Counted from the stretch's first letter, positions 1 through 6,844 are shown. The stretch is DNA of 9,950 bases from CAYYHA01 sp964471535 (GCA_964471535.1 CAYYHA010000152.1:1-9950), one strand, 5' to 3'. Notes: generated from the sequence alone by a model not told the origin. Numbers and translations are program-made.

Positions 1-129
1 CCCGCCTCGGCCCCAGCCAAGAAGGCCGCTCCACCCCCACCGGCAAAGAAGGCGCCTCCCAAGCCGCCCAAGCCGCCGCGGGCTTCGGGGCGGAAGAAGA
101 AGGTCCGCGTCAAGAAGAAGAGGCGCTAG
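1..129 (+). CDS. C-terminal fragment of a Lys/Pro/Ala-rich protein (5' end outside window)
   Basis: Frame 1 is open from the first base and ends at TAG 127-129, giving the last 42 residues of a protein that starts upstream. The visible part is low-complexity: alternating Ala/Pro runs with KK pairs, then a strongly basic end rich in KKK and KKKRR. No folded domain is visible. Such a tail is probably disordered and would favour contact with nucleic acid or another polyanion (inference). The composition is coherent and the next gene starts 48 bases on in the same direction, so I read it as a real gene end rather than chance coding. The protein cannot be identified from this fragment. The spacer 130-177 holds only a short GC hairpin around 147-158 and a GGGGAGAG stretch at 159-166. 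Confidence 0.6.
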   Translation, partial: PASAPAKKAAPPPPAKKAPPKPPKPPRASGRKKKVRVKKKRR

Positions 130-177
130 CGGCAGGGGGCCCGCGGGGAAGGCGCCCCGGGGAGAGCGGATTCGAGC

Positions 178-906
178 ATGTCTGGGAGCGACGAGCTGCC
201 AAAGCAACCCCTGGGGCCGCGGCTGGAGGCCGCTTCGCGGCTTCCGCCGCCGCCGCTCCCCGTTGCACCAGAGCCGCGCTGGATCCCCCTTGCCGAGATC
301 GTCGAGACCAACGAGTACCGGCTGCGGCCTTCGCTCCACCCCGAGGTGCTCGCCGAATCCATCGCTCGGCGCGGGCAGGTCTCGCCGGTGGATCTCCGCC
401 CGATCGATGGCGGGTTACAGCTCGTCGCTGGCCACCGTCGCTACGAGGCGACGAAGCTCCTCCACCGCACGCGGATCCTAGCCAGGATCCACGAAGGGCT
501 CTCCGACGACGAGGCGCTCTTCCTCGCACTGGCCGACGATCTCGACCGGCGCCCCTGGACTGCAGACGAGCTCGAGCGACTCGAGGCGCGCCTGGAGGCG
601 AGCGGGTGGATGACGCCCCGGGTGCAGGCGCTCCTCGAGCGGGCGCGGGGACACGCCGAGGTGGTCGAGGACGCCGTGGCGCCGGGTCGCGAAGCCCATG
701 AGGCCCTCGAGGCGGAGGAGGAGATCGAGATCGACGTGCTGGCCGACCGCGTCCGGGATCGTCTGGCCGACGGGTGCAACGATCTCGCCGTGCTCTACGA
801 ATGCTGGGCGGATCTGGACGAGGGCCGCCGTGCGGATCTCCTCGAGTGCGTGCGGTACCTGGCCGAGATGCTGCCGCTCTTGGCGGAGGGCGAGGAGGAG
901 CGATGA
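178..906 (+). CDS. ParB-fold (ParB/Spo0J N-terminal domain) protein, no visible HTH
   Basis: A 242-residue protein whose residues about 34-125 match the ParB/Spo0J N-terminal domain in order. It has a WIPLAEIVETNEYRLRP strand-and-loop start, a helix of the LAESIARRGQVSPV type, then LVAGHRRYEATKLL at 82-95, which corresponds to the GERRxxA box, and LSDDEALFLALADDLDRR at 108-125, which corresponds to the ENLQR box. In chromosomal ParB these boxes bind CTP and Mg. Here the box glutamate is His86 and the E-N pair is Asp-Asp (120-121). After residue 130 I see no helix-turn-helix of the ParB kind, only an acidic helical tail, so parS binding is doubtful. No parA is adjacent. The start ATG 178 has a GGGGAGAG 12 bases upstream. 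The stop overlaps the pyrE start (ATGA 903-906), so the two are translationally coupled. The role is unknown; it could be a CTP-binding regulator or another member of the ParB-like superfamily. Confidence 0.8.
   Translation: MSGSDELPKQPLGPRLEAASRLPPPPLPVAPEPRWIPLAEIVETNEYRLRPSLHPEVLAESIARRGQVSPVDLRPIDGGLQLVAGHRRYEATKLLHRTRILARIHEGLSDDEALFLALADDLDRRPWTADELERLEARLEASGWMTPRVQALLERARGHAEVVEDAVAPGREAHEALEAEEEIEIDVLADRVRDRLADGCNDLAVLYECWADLDEGRRADLLECVRYLAEMLPLLAEGEEER
893..902 (+). promoter_or_regulatory. Strong Shine-Dalgarno for pyrE
   Basis: A perfect AGGAGG at 893-898 lies four bases before ATG 903, inside the last codons of the ParB-fold gene. It fixes the pyrE start at 903: the same frame is open further upstream, but earlier starts would run inside the ParB-fold gene and lack this site. 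Confidence 0.75.
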
Positions 907-1469
907 CCCCGAGGACGCACGAAGAGACGCAGCTCCTCGAACTGCTCGTCCGCCACGCCTTCGAGCGGCGCCGGGTCGTCCTCTCGAGCGGCCGGGAGAG
1001 CGACTTCTACATCGACTGCAAGCGGGTCTCGCTCCTCGCCGAGGGGCACTGGCTCATTGGCCGCGCCTTCCTCGCGCGCTGTCCGGAAGAGGCGAGGGGC
1101 GTCGGTGGTCTGACCCTGGGGGCCGATCCCCTGGCGAGCGCCGTGGCCGTGGCCAGCTACGAGGCGCGCCGCCCACTCGACGCCTTCCTGGTGCGCAAGG
1201 AGCCCAAGCGTCACGGCACGCAGCAGTGGGTCGAAGCGCCGGCGGGGCTTGGCCCGGGGGCAAAGGTCGTGATCGTCGAGGACGTGATTACCACCGGCGC
1301 CTCGACGATCCGGGCGATCGAGCGGGCACGGCTCGCCGGCTTCGAACCCCTCCTCGCCCTGGCCCTGGTGGATCGCCTCGAGGGCGGGCGACAAGCCATC
1401 GAAGAGACTGGAGTGCCGGTGGAGGCGCTCTTCGACCGTGGCGACTTCCTGCCCGAGGAGGGCCGATGA
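903..1469 (+). CDS. pyrE: Orotate phosphoribosyltransferase
   Basis: PyrE transfers the phosphoribosyl group of PRPP to orotate, giving orotidine 5'-phosphate in cytosolic de novo pyrimidine synthesis. The 188-residue product shows family landmarks in order: the SGRESDFYIDCK segment (29-40) near the substrate site, GGLTLGADPLASAVA (68-82), the mobile catalytic loop RKEPKRHGTQQ (98-108) with its conserved Lys/His, and the PRPP-binding motif VVIVEDVITTGAST (122-135) with the paired acidic residues. The length fits the compact bacterial forms; E. coli PyrE is slightly longer. The start at 903 is chosen because it overlaps the upstream stop as ATGA and has a consensus Shine-Dalgarno. The downstream lipoprotein gene is joined in the same way, so the three form one transcription and translation unit. 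All expected motifs are present, so the enzyme should be active. Confidence 0.95.
   Translation: MTPRTHEETQLLELLVRHAFERRRVVLSSGRESDFYIDCKRVSLLAEGHWLIGRAFLARCPEEARGVGGLTLGADPLASAVAVASYEARRPLDAFLVRKEPKRHGTQQWVEAPAGLGPGAKVVIVEDVITTGASTIRAIERARLAGFEPLLALALVDRLEGGRQAIEETGVPVEALFDRGDFLPEEGR
1456..1465 (+). promoter_or_regulatory. Strong Shine-Dalgarno for the lipoprotein gene
   Basis: AGGAGG at 1456-1461 lies four bases before ATG 1466, within the last pyrE codons. It sets the lipoprotein start even though the same reading frame stays open far upstream through pyrE. The junction is almost the same sequence as the one before pyrE. Confidence 0.75.
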
Positions 1470-2098
1470 CCCGCCGGTCCGACACGCTCCGAGCAGCAGC
1501 GCGCTCACCAGCGCGGGCGCTGTTCGCGTCCATCGTCTTCTTGATGCCGGGGGTCTTTGCTGCGGCGGGGTGCGGAACGCTGCACCAGGGGCTTCCCGTC
1601 CGGAGCCCCCGCGCCTCCGAGGCCTACAACACCGTCCTGGCCGCCTACACGCGTTCGGCCGAGGTGTCCGAGAACTTGAGCCGTGTGCTGACCGTCGTCG
1701 CAACCTACCAGACGCCGGCCTATCTTAGGGCGCGCTTCGCCGAGGAAGCGCGCTACAAGATGCTCCCCGAGCGCGAGGCGCAAAGCCTCCTGCAGCGCTT
1801 TGTTTCCGAATACCCAGGTCCGACGGTGGTGCTGTGGTTCGATGCCGTCGATCCCGATGCCGAGGACCTGCACCGGCACGACAGTGCGACGCGGGTGGCG
1901 CTCGAGGCGGGTGGACAGGCCTGGGATGCGGTGGAGGTGCGCCGTCTGGACGCCGATGATCCCGCCATGCGGCACCTCTTCCCCTATGTGAACGAGTTCG
2001 GGAAGCTCTATCTGGTTCGCTTCCCGAAGGACGCACCGGAGACGGGCGCCGACCTCATCGTGGCCGGTCCCCTGGCGCAGATCCGCCTCGAGTACTGA
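1466..2098 (+). CDS. Predicted lipoprotein of unknown function
   Basis: A 210-residue protein with an N-terminal export signal: a basic start (Arg at 3, 4, 9, 13, 17), a hydrophobic stretch at about 19-34 and a lipobox-like AAGC ending at Cys36, where a lipid would be attached. The -3 residue is Ala instead of the usual Leu, so the lipobox is slightly atypical. After the Cys is a helical part (about 50-105, with SEAYNTVLAAYTRSAEV and an acidic/basic run). It is followed by a mixed segment, PTVVLWFDAVDPDAEDL and then GKLYLVRFPK, that looks like alternating strands. I do not recognise the family. Its start overlaps the pyrE stop (ATGA 1466-1469), so it is co-translated with pyrE although it acts outside the cytoplasm. 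It ends 15 bases from the convergent nadB end, with no clear terminator between them. Confidence 0.8.
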   Translation: MTRRSDTLRAAARSPARALFASIVFLMPGVFAAAGCGTLHQGLPVRSPRASEAYNTVLAAYTRSAEVSENLSRVLTVVATYQTPAYLRARFAEEARYKMLPEREAQSLLQRFVSEYPGPTVVLWFDAVDPDAEDLHRHDSATRVALEAGGQAWDAVEVRRLDADDPAMRHLFPYVNEFGKLYLVRFPKDAPETGADLIVAGPLAQIRLEY

Positions 2099-2113
2099 CC
2101 GGCCTTCCGTCCT

Positions 2114-3763
2114 TCAGCCCGGTGGCCTGGCTGTGGAGGCTGCCTCCGGCTCCAGAGCCGAGCGTTCGAGGATCGTGTCCCGTGCGAAGTGCGCGTCGTC
2201 CCGCTCGGGGAAGTCGAGGGTGTAGTGCAAGCCGCGGCTCTCCTCGCGCCGAAGAGCGCTTTCCACGATCAGCCTCGCTACGGTCTCGATGTTGCGCAGC
2301 TCAACGACATCTGGGGTCACATGAAACGCCCAATAGTATTCTCGGATCTCCTCACGCAGCAGGCGGAGGCGCCGTCGCGCCCGTTCGAGGCGCTTCGTGG
2401 TTCGAACGATCCCGACGTAGTTCCACATGAGGCGCCGGATCTCGTCCCAGTTGTGGCTGACCACCACCTGCTCGTCGGGCGCGCCAGCTTCCCCCGGATT
2501 CCACTCCGGCACCCGCTGTGTCGCCGGGTCCCCGGCGGCTTCCAGTGCTGCCGGCGTGGCCTCGGCGGCACGGTGGGCGAAGACCAAACCCTCGAGCAGG
2601 GAGTTCGATGCGAGCCGGTTCGCGCCATGGAGGCCGGTGCAGGCCGCCTCGCCGATCACGAAGAGCCCAGGTAGCGAACTCTGTCCGAAACTGTCAGTCA
2701 ACACACCGCCACACAGATAGTGGGCCGCAGGGACCACCGGAATCGCTTCGGTGGCGATGTCGATCCCGTACTCCTTGCATCGGGCATAGATGGCGGGGAA
2801 ACGCTCGAGCAAGAACTCGCGATCGGCGAAGGTGATGTCGAGGAGGACATGGTCGTCGCCCGTCCGCTTCATCTCGGCATCGATCGCCCGGGCGACGACG
2901 TCCCGTGGGGCGAGGGAGCGCTGGGGGTGGTAGCGGTCCATGAACTCGGTCCCGTCGAGCAGCTTCAACACGGCTCCTTCGCCGCGGAGCGCCTCGCTGA
3001 TGAGAAAGCTCTTGGCCTTCGGGTGATAGAGGCATGTCGGGTGGAACTGGAAGAACTCCATGTTCGCGATCTTCGCCCCGGCACGGTAGGCCATCGCCAC
3101 GCCATCCCCCGTCGAGGTATCGGGGTTCGAGGTGTACAGGTACACCTTCCCCGCACCGCCGGTGGCGAGCACCACGACGCGCGCGAGGTAGGTGTCGACC
3201 TGGCCGCGGCGTCGGTCGAGTACGTAGGCACCCACCACGCGCGTCGACGCGCCGATGCCGAGGCGCCGGGGCGTGATGAGGTCGATGACCACCTTCCCCT
3301 CTTCGACGCGAATCCTCTCGTGCCTGCGTACCGACTCGACGAGCACCCGCTGAACCTCGCGACCCGTCATGTCGGCCGCGTGCACCACCCGGCGGTGGCT
3401 GTGGCCGCCCTCCCGGCCTAGGTCTAGGTCCTGCGCCCCGCTCCGACTCCGTGTGAAGCGGGCACCGAGCTCGAGGAGTTCGCGGATGCGCTCGGGCCCC
3501 TGCTCGACGCAGAGCCGAACGACCTCCGCGTGGCACAGGCCCGCCCCGGCTTCCAGCGTGTCCTCGATGTGCGCTTCGAAGCTGTCCTCGGGATCGAAGA
3601 CGGCGCTGATGCCTCCCTGGGCCCAGCTGGTCGCGGTGTCGGAGATACCGCGCTTGGTCAGGAGGGTGACCGGGGCGTGCTCGGCCGCTTTCAAGGCATA
3701 GCTCAAGCCGGCGACGCCGCTGCCCACCACCAGGACCTGGGTCTCGATGCGCACGGCGGCCAC
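2114..3763 (-). CDS. nadB: L-aspartate oxidase
   Basis: NadB is a cytosolic FAD flavoprotein that oxidises L-aspartate to iminoaspartate, which quinolinate synthase NadA uses in de novo NAD synthesis. The 549-residue product begins with a Rossmann FAD motif, LVVGSGVAGLSYAL (11-24). It has SDTATSWAQGGIS (41-53), HSHRRVVHAADMTGREV, ATGGAGKVYLYTSNPDT (200-216) and GEAACTGLHGANRLASNSLL (371-390). The positions matching the E. coli catalytic set, as I recall it, are Glu118, His241, Arg287, His348 and Arg383, each offset by exactly three, so the active site is intact and the start is well placed. The C-terminal helical domain (about 435-520) is complete. The start is GTG at 3763-3761, with only weak purine-rich sequence upstream. 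It stands alone on the minus strand, without nadA or nadC here. Fumarate reductase and succinate dehydrogenase flavoproteins are relatives, but the motif spacing favours NadB. Confidence 0.96.
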   Translation of the reverse strand: MAAVRIETQVLVVGSGVAGLSYALKAAEHAPVTLLTKRGISDTATSWAQGGISAVFDPEDSFEAHIEDTLEAGAGLCHAEVVRLCVEQGPERIRELLELGARFTRSRSGAQDLDLGREGGHSHRRVVHAADMTGREVQRVLVESVRRHERIRVEEGKVVIDLITPRRLGIGASTRVVGAYVLDRRRGQVDTYLARVVVLATGGAGKVYLYTSNPDTSTGDGVAMAYRAGAKIANMEFFQFHPTCLYHPKAKSFLISEALRGEGAVLKLLDGTEFMDRYHPQRSLAPRDVVARAIDAEMKRTGDDHVLLDITFADREFLLERFPAIYARCKEYGIDIATEAIPVVPAAHYLCGGVLTDSFGQSSLPGLFVIGEAACTGLHGANRLASNSLLEGLVFAHRAAEATPAALEAAGDPATQRVPEWNPGEAGAPDEQVVVSHNWDEIRRLMWNYVGIVRTTKRLERARRRLRLLREEIREYYWAFHVTPDVVELRNIETVARLIVESALRREESRGLHYTLDFPERDDAHFARDTILERSALEPEAASTARPPG

Positions 3764-3814
3764 GCTACCACCGCCGCCCGCTCCGCAGGAACCGTCGCCC
3801 TACCGGGTGCTTCC

Positions 3815-3843
3815 TTGCCGCTGCGGGGGGCGGCCATTAGAAT
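3815..3843 (+). promoter_or_regulatory. Sigma70-like promoter for the lytic transglycosylase operon
   Basis: TTGCCG (3815-3820) and TAGAAT (3838-3843) are separated by exactly 17 bases, matching the -35 and -10 consensus at 4/6 and 5/6 in a very GC-rich setting. Transcription would start near 3850, leaving a leader of about 30-60 bases. The same AT spot reads TCTAAT on the minus strand (3841-3836), so a weak opposing nadB promoter could share it; I see no matching -35 for that. Confidence 0.55.
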
Positions 3844-3909
3844 GCGCGCAGCCTCTCGGGGCCGCTTTTTGGGCTGTGCATGTGTCGACGTATGGGTCTT
3901 GGCCCGGCC

Positions 3910-4539
3910 ATGCGCCTTTGTGCGCTGATCCTCCTTTGCCTCTGGCCGGCCGCCAGAGCGGCGGGTGAGCTGCGCGTGGTGGTGGAGGCGGGCGGGGTGG
4001 TCCGCCTCACCAACAAGGCCCGTGGAAGCCGGCGGCACCACGGAGCGCGCTTCCTCCGGGAGGAGGATGGTTCGGTTCGAGTGGTCCTGCGCGGCGGCGT
4101 CACCTGTACGCCGCAGCCCGATCGGGGGCAGTACGATGCCTTCTTCTCTGCCGCGGCCGAGGACCACGGCGTCCCGGTCGCGCTCCTGAAGGCGATCGCC
4201 CAGGTGGAGTCGGCCTTCGATCCGCGCGCGCGCTCGGTGGCAGGGGCCGAGGGCCTGATGCAGCTGATGCCCGAGACTCAGGCGCGCTACGGAGTCCGCG
4301 ATCCCTTCGATCCGGAGCAGTCGATCCGCGCCGGAGCCAAGTATCTGGCCGACCTGATCGAGCGCTTCGGGGGTGACCTCGAGCGCGCGGTCGCGGCCTA
4401 CAATGCCGGGGAGGGAGCGGTGGAGCGCTATGGCGGCGTTCCGCCCTTCGACGAGACGAAGCGCTACGTCGCGAAGGTGCTCGCACGCTACCGGGCAGCG
4501 CAGGCCTCGGGGTTGCCGGCGCCGACAGGAGAGAGCTGA
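3910..4539 (+). CDS. Secreted lytic transglycosylase (SLT domain, GH23 type)
   Basis: This enzyme cleaves the MurNAc-GlcNAc bond of peptidoglycan with formation of 1,6-anhydroMurNAc and would act in the periplasm. From ATG 3910 the protein has 209 residues. It has a signal peptide, MRLCALILLCLWPAARA, with likely cleavage after ARA, and a short N-terminal segment, VVVEAGGVVRLTNK, resembling the DUF4124-like leader seen in some relatives. The SLT domain runs from about 72 to 195. Catalytic Glu100 lies in AIAQVESAFDPRA, followed by GLMQLMPETQARYGV and VAAYNAGEGAVERYGG, the family signatures. ATG 3880 and ATG 3892 are in frame and possible; 3910 gives the tightest signal peptide, but none has a clear ribosome site. 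The next gene starts three bases after its stop with its Shine-Dalgarno inside this gene, so the two are co-expressed. No truncation is seen. Confidence 0.92.
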   Translation: MRLCALILLCLWPAARAAGELRVVVEAGGVVRLTNKARGSRRHHGARFLREEDGSVRVVLRGGVTCTPQPDRGQYDAFFSAAAEDHGVPVALLKAIAQVESAFDPRARSVAGAEGLMQLMPETQARYGVRDPFDPEQSIRAGAKYLADLIERFGGDLERAVAAYNAGEGAVERYGGVPPFDETKRYVAKVLARYRAAQASGLPAPTGES

Positions 4540-4541
4540 TC
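4527..4541 (+). promoter_or_regulatory. Shine-Dalgarno deciding a GTG start
   Basis: AGGAGAG at 4527-4533 lies eight bases before GTG 4542. It supports this unusual start codon for the TPR-AIM24 gene and couples it to the upstream transglycosylase gene, whose stop is at 4537-4539. Confidence 0.7.
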
Positions 4542-6101
4542 GTGGGGGCGGTGGAAGAGACGAAGACCGACGAGGCCTTCTTGCAGGCGCTGTATCGCGG
4601 GTCGGACCTGTTGGGCAAAGGAGAGCTCGAGGCGGCGCGCGACTCGCTGCGTGAGGCGTTGGAGCTGAAGCCCGGCGACCCCAAGGCGAAGAATCTCTAT
4701 GGGCTCGCCTGCTTCAAGCTGGGCGACTACGAGACGGCGTTGAAACTCTATCAGGAGCTCGTTCACGACAACCCCACCGATGCGACCCTTCGGGTGAATC
4801 TCGGCCTCGTGCACCTGAAGAGCGGTCGCTTCGAGGCGGCGATCAAGGAGCTGTCCACGGCCACGGATCTGGACGCGACGCGCCGCCGGGCATGGAACTA
4901 CCTGGGTCTGGCCTACGCCCGGGTGGGCGATTATGCGCAGGCGCGCGAGTGCTTTGCCCAGGCGGGCTCCGAGCAGATGGTGGCGCGGATGGAGCGCGCG
5001 CTCGCTGGAGAGCCCTTCGAGGAGGAAGAGGGAGGGCCGCTGCAGGCCGCGGCCGACGCGTCGGCTGCCCGCCGCGCGTCCGAGCCGGCCGCTGCGGCAC
5101 CGCAGGCCGTCGAGGCGGAAGCGCAGGCGGTCGAGGCCGCAGCCGCTACCGAAGCGCCGCATCGCGCCGAGGTCGGGCCCGCGCAGGTCGGGGGCGAGCC
5201 CTTCCGTGTCGAGGTGGATCTCGTCGCGGGGGACGAGACCGAGGAGGTGATCGTCGATCTCGAGGAGGAGACCGACGTGCTGCTGGGGTCCGAGGACGAC
5301 GGCACCGGAGCGGACGTGGGCGAGGACGCGGCCTGGCAGAGCGTTTCCGCCGAGGCGGTGGTGCTCGCCCCGGCACAGGCCGGTCCGGCGCCGGGGGAGG
5401 GTACTCTGCCCAGCCCGCGGCCTGTGGACGCGCCGGCGCCACCGGCCCCCTCCGAGTGGCAGGGGCCCGTGGGCCTGCTGCAGGCGGCAGCGCGCGCTGG
5501 CGTGGAGACCACCGGAGACCTGACCTTCGCCGTCGGCGGCGAGGTCGTTGTGGTCAACGTCGGCAGCGAGGTGCTCATGCGCACCGCCGGCCTGCTGGCC
5601 GCGGAGGGAGCCCTCACCTTCACCCCCGAGGTGAAGCGCTTCCGAGGCCGTGCCACCGACAAGCCCTACGGCGAGGGGGCGGGCAGGATGCTGCGCGTCC
5701 GAGGTCCGGGACGGGTGCTCCTCGCCCGGGGTGAGTGGGTGTGGCGGCCGCTTCGCCTCGACGGGGCGGATGGCTACTTCATGGAGCGCAGCGTCGCCGC
5801 GTTCGACGAGAGCCTCACCTACGAGAACGGGCGGGTGCCGAGCCCGGTTTGCGAGGATCTGAACCTCGTCCACCTTCGAGGCAACGGGTCGGTGCTCCTC
5901 CAGCTCCCCGGGCCGCTCCTCGCCCTCGATCTGGGTCCCGGCGGGCCTGTGCGGGTGCCGCCGGCGCGGCTGGTGGGATGGCACGGCGCCATCACCCCGC
6001 GGATCGTCTCCCTGGCCGACGAAGGTGGCGATGCCGGTGGTCCGCTCGTCGCCGTGGAGCTCGTCGGCGAGGGGGTCGTCCTGCTCTGCCTCTCCCAGTG
6101 A
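4542..6101 (+). CDS. TPR-repeat protein with C-terminal AIM24-like domain
   Basis: A 519-residue protein in three parts. Residues about 12-150 form roughly four tetratricopeptide repeats, for example AKNLYGLACFKLGDYETALK, VNLGLVHLKSGRFEAAIKEL and AWNYLGLAYARVGDYAQARE, a protein-docking scaffold. Residues about 160-310 are low-complexity, Ala/Pro/Glu-rich and then acidic, probably disordered. Residues about 320-515 are beta-rich with paired repeats of the kind GPGRVLLARGEW and GNGSVLLQLPGPLLALDLGPG, then RVPPARLVGWHGAITPRI. I read this as the AIM24 (formerly DUF124) family. It has no signal peptide or membrane helix, so it is likely cytosolic. The biochemical role of bacterial AIM24 domains is unclear. 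The start GTG 4542 has a good Shine-Dalgarno. It sits between a lytic transglycosylase and pgsA, only 10 bases before the latter, suggesting an envelope-related operon (inference). Confidence 0.82.
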   Translation: MGAVEETKTDEAFLQALYRGSDLLGKGELEAARDSLREALELKPGDPKAKNLYGLACFKLGDYETALKLYQELVHDNPTDATLRVNLGLVHLKSGRFEAAIKELSTATDLDATRRRAWNYLGLAYARVGDYAQARECFAQAGSEQMVARMERALAGEPFEEEEGGPLQAAADASAARRASEPAAAAPQAVEAEAQAVEAAAATEAPHRAEVGPAQVGGEPFRVEVDLVAGDETEEVIVDLEEETDVLLGSEDDGTGADVGEDAAWQSVSAEAVVLAPAQAGPAPGEGTLPSPRPVDAPAPPAPSEWQGPVGLLQAAARAGVETTGDLTFAVGGEVVVVNVGSEVLMRTAGLLAAEGALTFTPEVKRFRGRATDKPYGEGAGRMLRVRGPGRVLLARGEWVWRPLRLDGADGYFMERSVAAFDESLTYENGRVPSPVCEDLNLVHLRGNGSVLLQLPGPLLALDLGPGGPVRVPPARLVGWHGAITPRIVSLADEGGDAGGPLVAVELVGEGVVLLCLSQ

Positions 6102-6111
6102 GCCAGCCCCG

Positions 6112-6819
6112 ATGAGTCGGCGGAGCCTCAAGCGCGAGCTACTGAACCTGCCCAACCTTCTCACGCTGGGGCGTATCCTCATCATCCCTCTCTTCGTGGG
6201 GCTGCTCTACTTCGAGAACCGGGTCACCTCCTTCTGGGCGGCGGTGCTCTTCATCGTCGCGGGCCTGACCGACATCGTCGACGGGCTCCTCGCCCGGCGG
6301 ATGGGGCTGGTGACGGTGCTGGGGAAGTTCATGGACCCCATTGCCGACAAGCTCCTCGTGATGTCGGCGCTGGTGATGCTCCTGTACCTGGGCCGCGTCC
6401 CCGCCTGGGTGGTGATCGTGATCCTGGCGCGTGAGTTCATCATCAGCGCGCTGCGCACTCTGGCCATGAGCGAAGGGGTGGTGATCGCGGCGGCTCCCGG
6501 TGGAAAGCTCAAGACCAGCCTGCAGGTGACGGCGTTGGTTGCGCTCATCATCCACTACCGCTACCCCTTCGACTTCTTCTTCCTCTGGCCCGTGGAACTC
6601 GATGCCCATCGCGTCGGCATCTGGGTGCTCTATCTCTCGCTGATTCCCGGGATCCTCTCCGCCGTCGACTACTTCCGCGCCTTTTGGGCCGCGCTCGCCG
6701 AGACCGAGCCGGGAGAGAGCGAGCACGGCGCCGCTCCGCCGGCGGGTGGAACCCCCGGTGGGCCCCCGCGCCACGTCTCCCCGGAGGTGGCGGCGCCCGG
6801 CGGGTCGAGAGGCTCTTGA
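6112..6819 (+). CDS. pgsA: CDP-diacylglycerol--glycerol-3-phosphate 3-phosphatidyltransferase
   Basis: PgsA makes phosphatidylglycerophosphate from CDP-diacylglycerol and sn-glycerol 3-phosphate at the inner membrane, the committed step to phosphatidylglycerol and cardiolipin. The 235-residue product begins with the typical LNLPNLLTLGRILIIPLFV helix. It carries the full CDP-alcohol phosphotransferase motif: Asp54, Asp57-Gly58, Ala61-Arg62, then Gly71, Asp75 and Asp79 (DGxxAR-x8-GxxxDxxxD). Several further membrane helices follow. AREFIISALRTLAMSEG and GKLKTSLQV are characteristic of PgsA rather than phosphatidylserine synthase. Residues about 195-235 form a Gly/Pro-rich, probably disordered extension beyond the usual length of roughly 180-200. 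ATG 6112 follows the upstream stop by 10 bases, with no clear Shine-Dalgarno, so translation probably depends on coupling. Its stop codon overlaps the -35 box of the tRNA-Gly promoter. Confidence 0.94.
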   Translation: MSRRSLKRELLNLPNLLTLGRILIIPLFVGLLYFENRVTSFWAAVLFIVAGLTDIVDGLLARRMGLVTVLGKFMDPIADKLLVMSALVMLLYLGRVPAWVVIVILAREFIISALRTLAMSEGVVIAAAPGGKLKTSLQVTALVALIIHYRYPFDFFFLWPVELDAHRVGIWVLYLSLIPGILSAVDYFRAFWAALAETEPGESEHGAAPPAGGTPGGPPRHVSPEVAAPGGSRGS

Positions 6820-6844
6820 CACCCTCCCGGGGTCGCTCTAAATA
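6816..6844 (+). promoter_or_regulatory. tRNA-Gly promoter overlapping the pgsA stop
   Basis: A perfect TTGACA (6816-6821) is followed after 17 bases by TAAATA (6839-6844), with a GC-rich discriminator CTCCGC before a predicted start near 6851. That discriminator type is common at stringently controlled stable-RNA promoters. The -35 contains the pgsA stop codon (TGA 6817-6819). The -10 is imperfect. Confidence 0.65.

Noticed and set aside
178..906. Chromosome or plasmid partition locus (parABS)
   Set aside because: There is no parA neighbour, no HTH and no parS-like palindrome (TGTTTCACGTGAAACA type) anywhere I looked.
698..1465. Upstream extension of the lipoprotein frame through pyrE
   Set aside because: The sequence is Arg/Pro/Gly-rich shadow coding. 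The Shine-Dalgarno and signal peptide place the true start at 1466.
2099..2113. Bidirectional terminator between the lipoprotein gene and nadB
   Set aside because: Only 15 bases are available, and they contain no stem followed by a T-run in either direction.
2720..3421. Plus-strand open frame (233 codons) inside nadB
   Set aside because: It is antisense to intact nadB with all catalytic residues, and shows no motifs.
4488..6185. Long minus-strand open frame (565 codons) opposite the TPR-AIM24 gene
   Set aside because: Composition is His/Arg/Gly-rich without domains. The plus strand shows clear TPR and AIM24-like patterns plus a Shine-Dalgarno. Long antisense frames are expected at this GC content.
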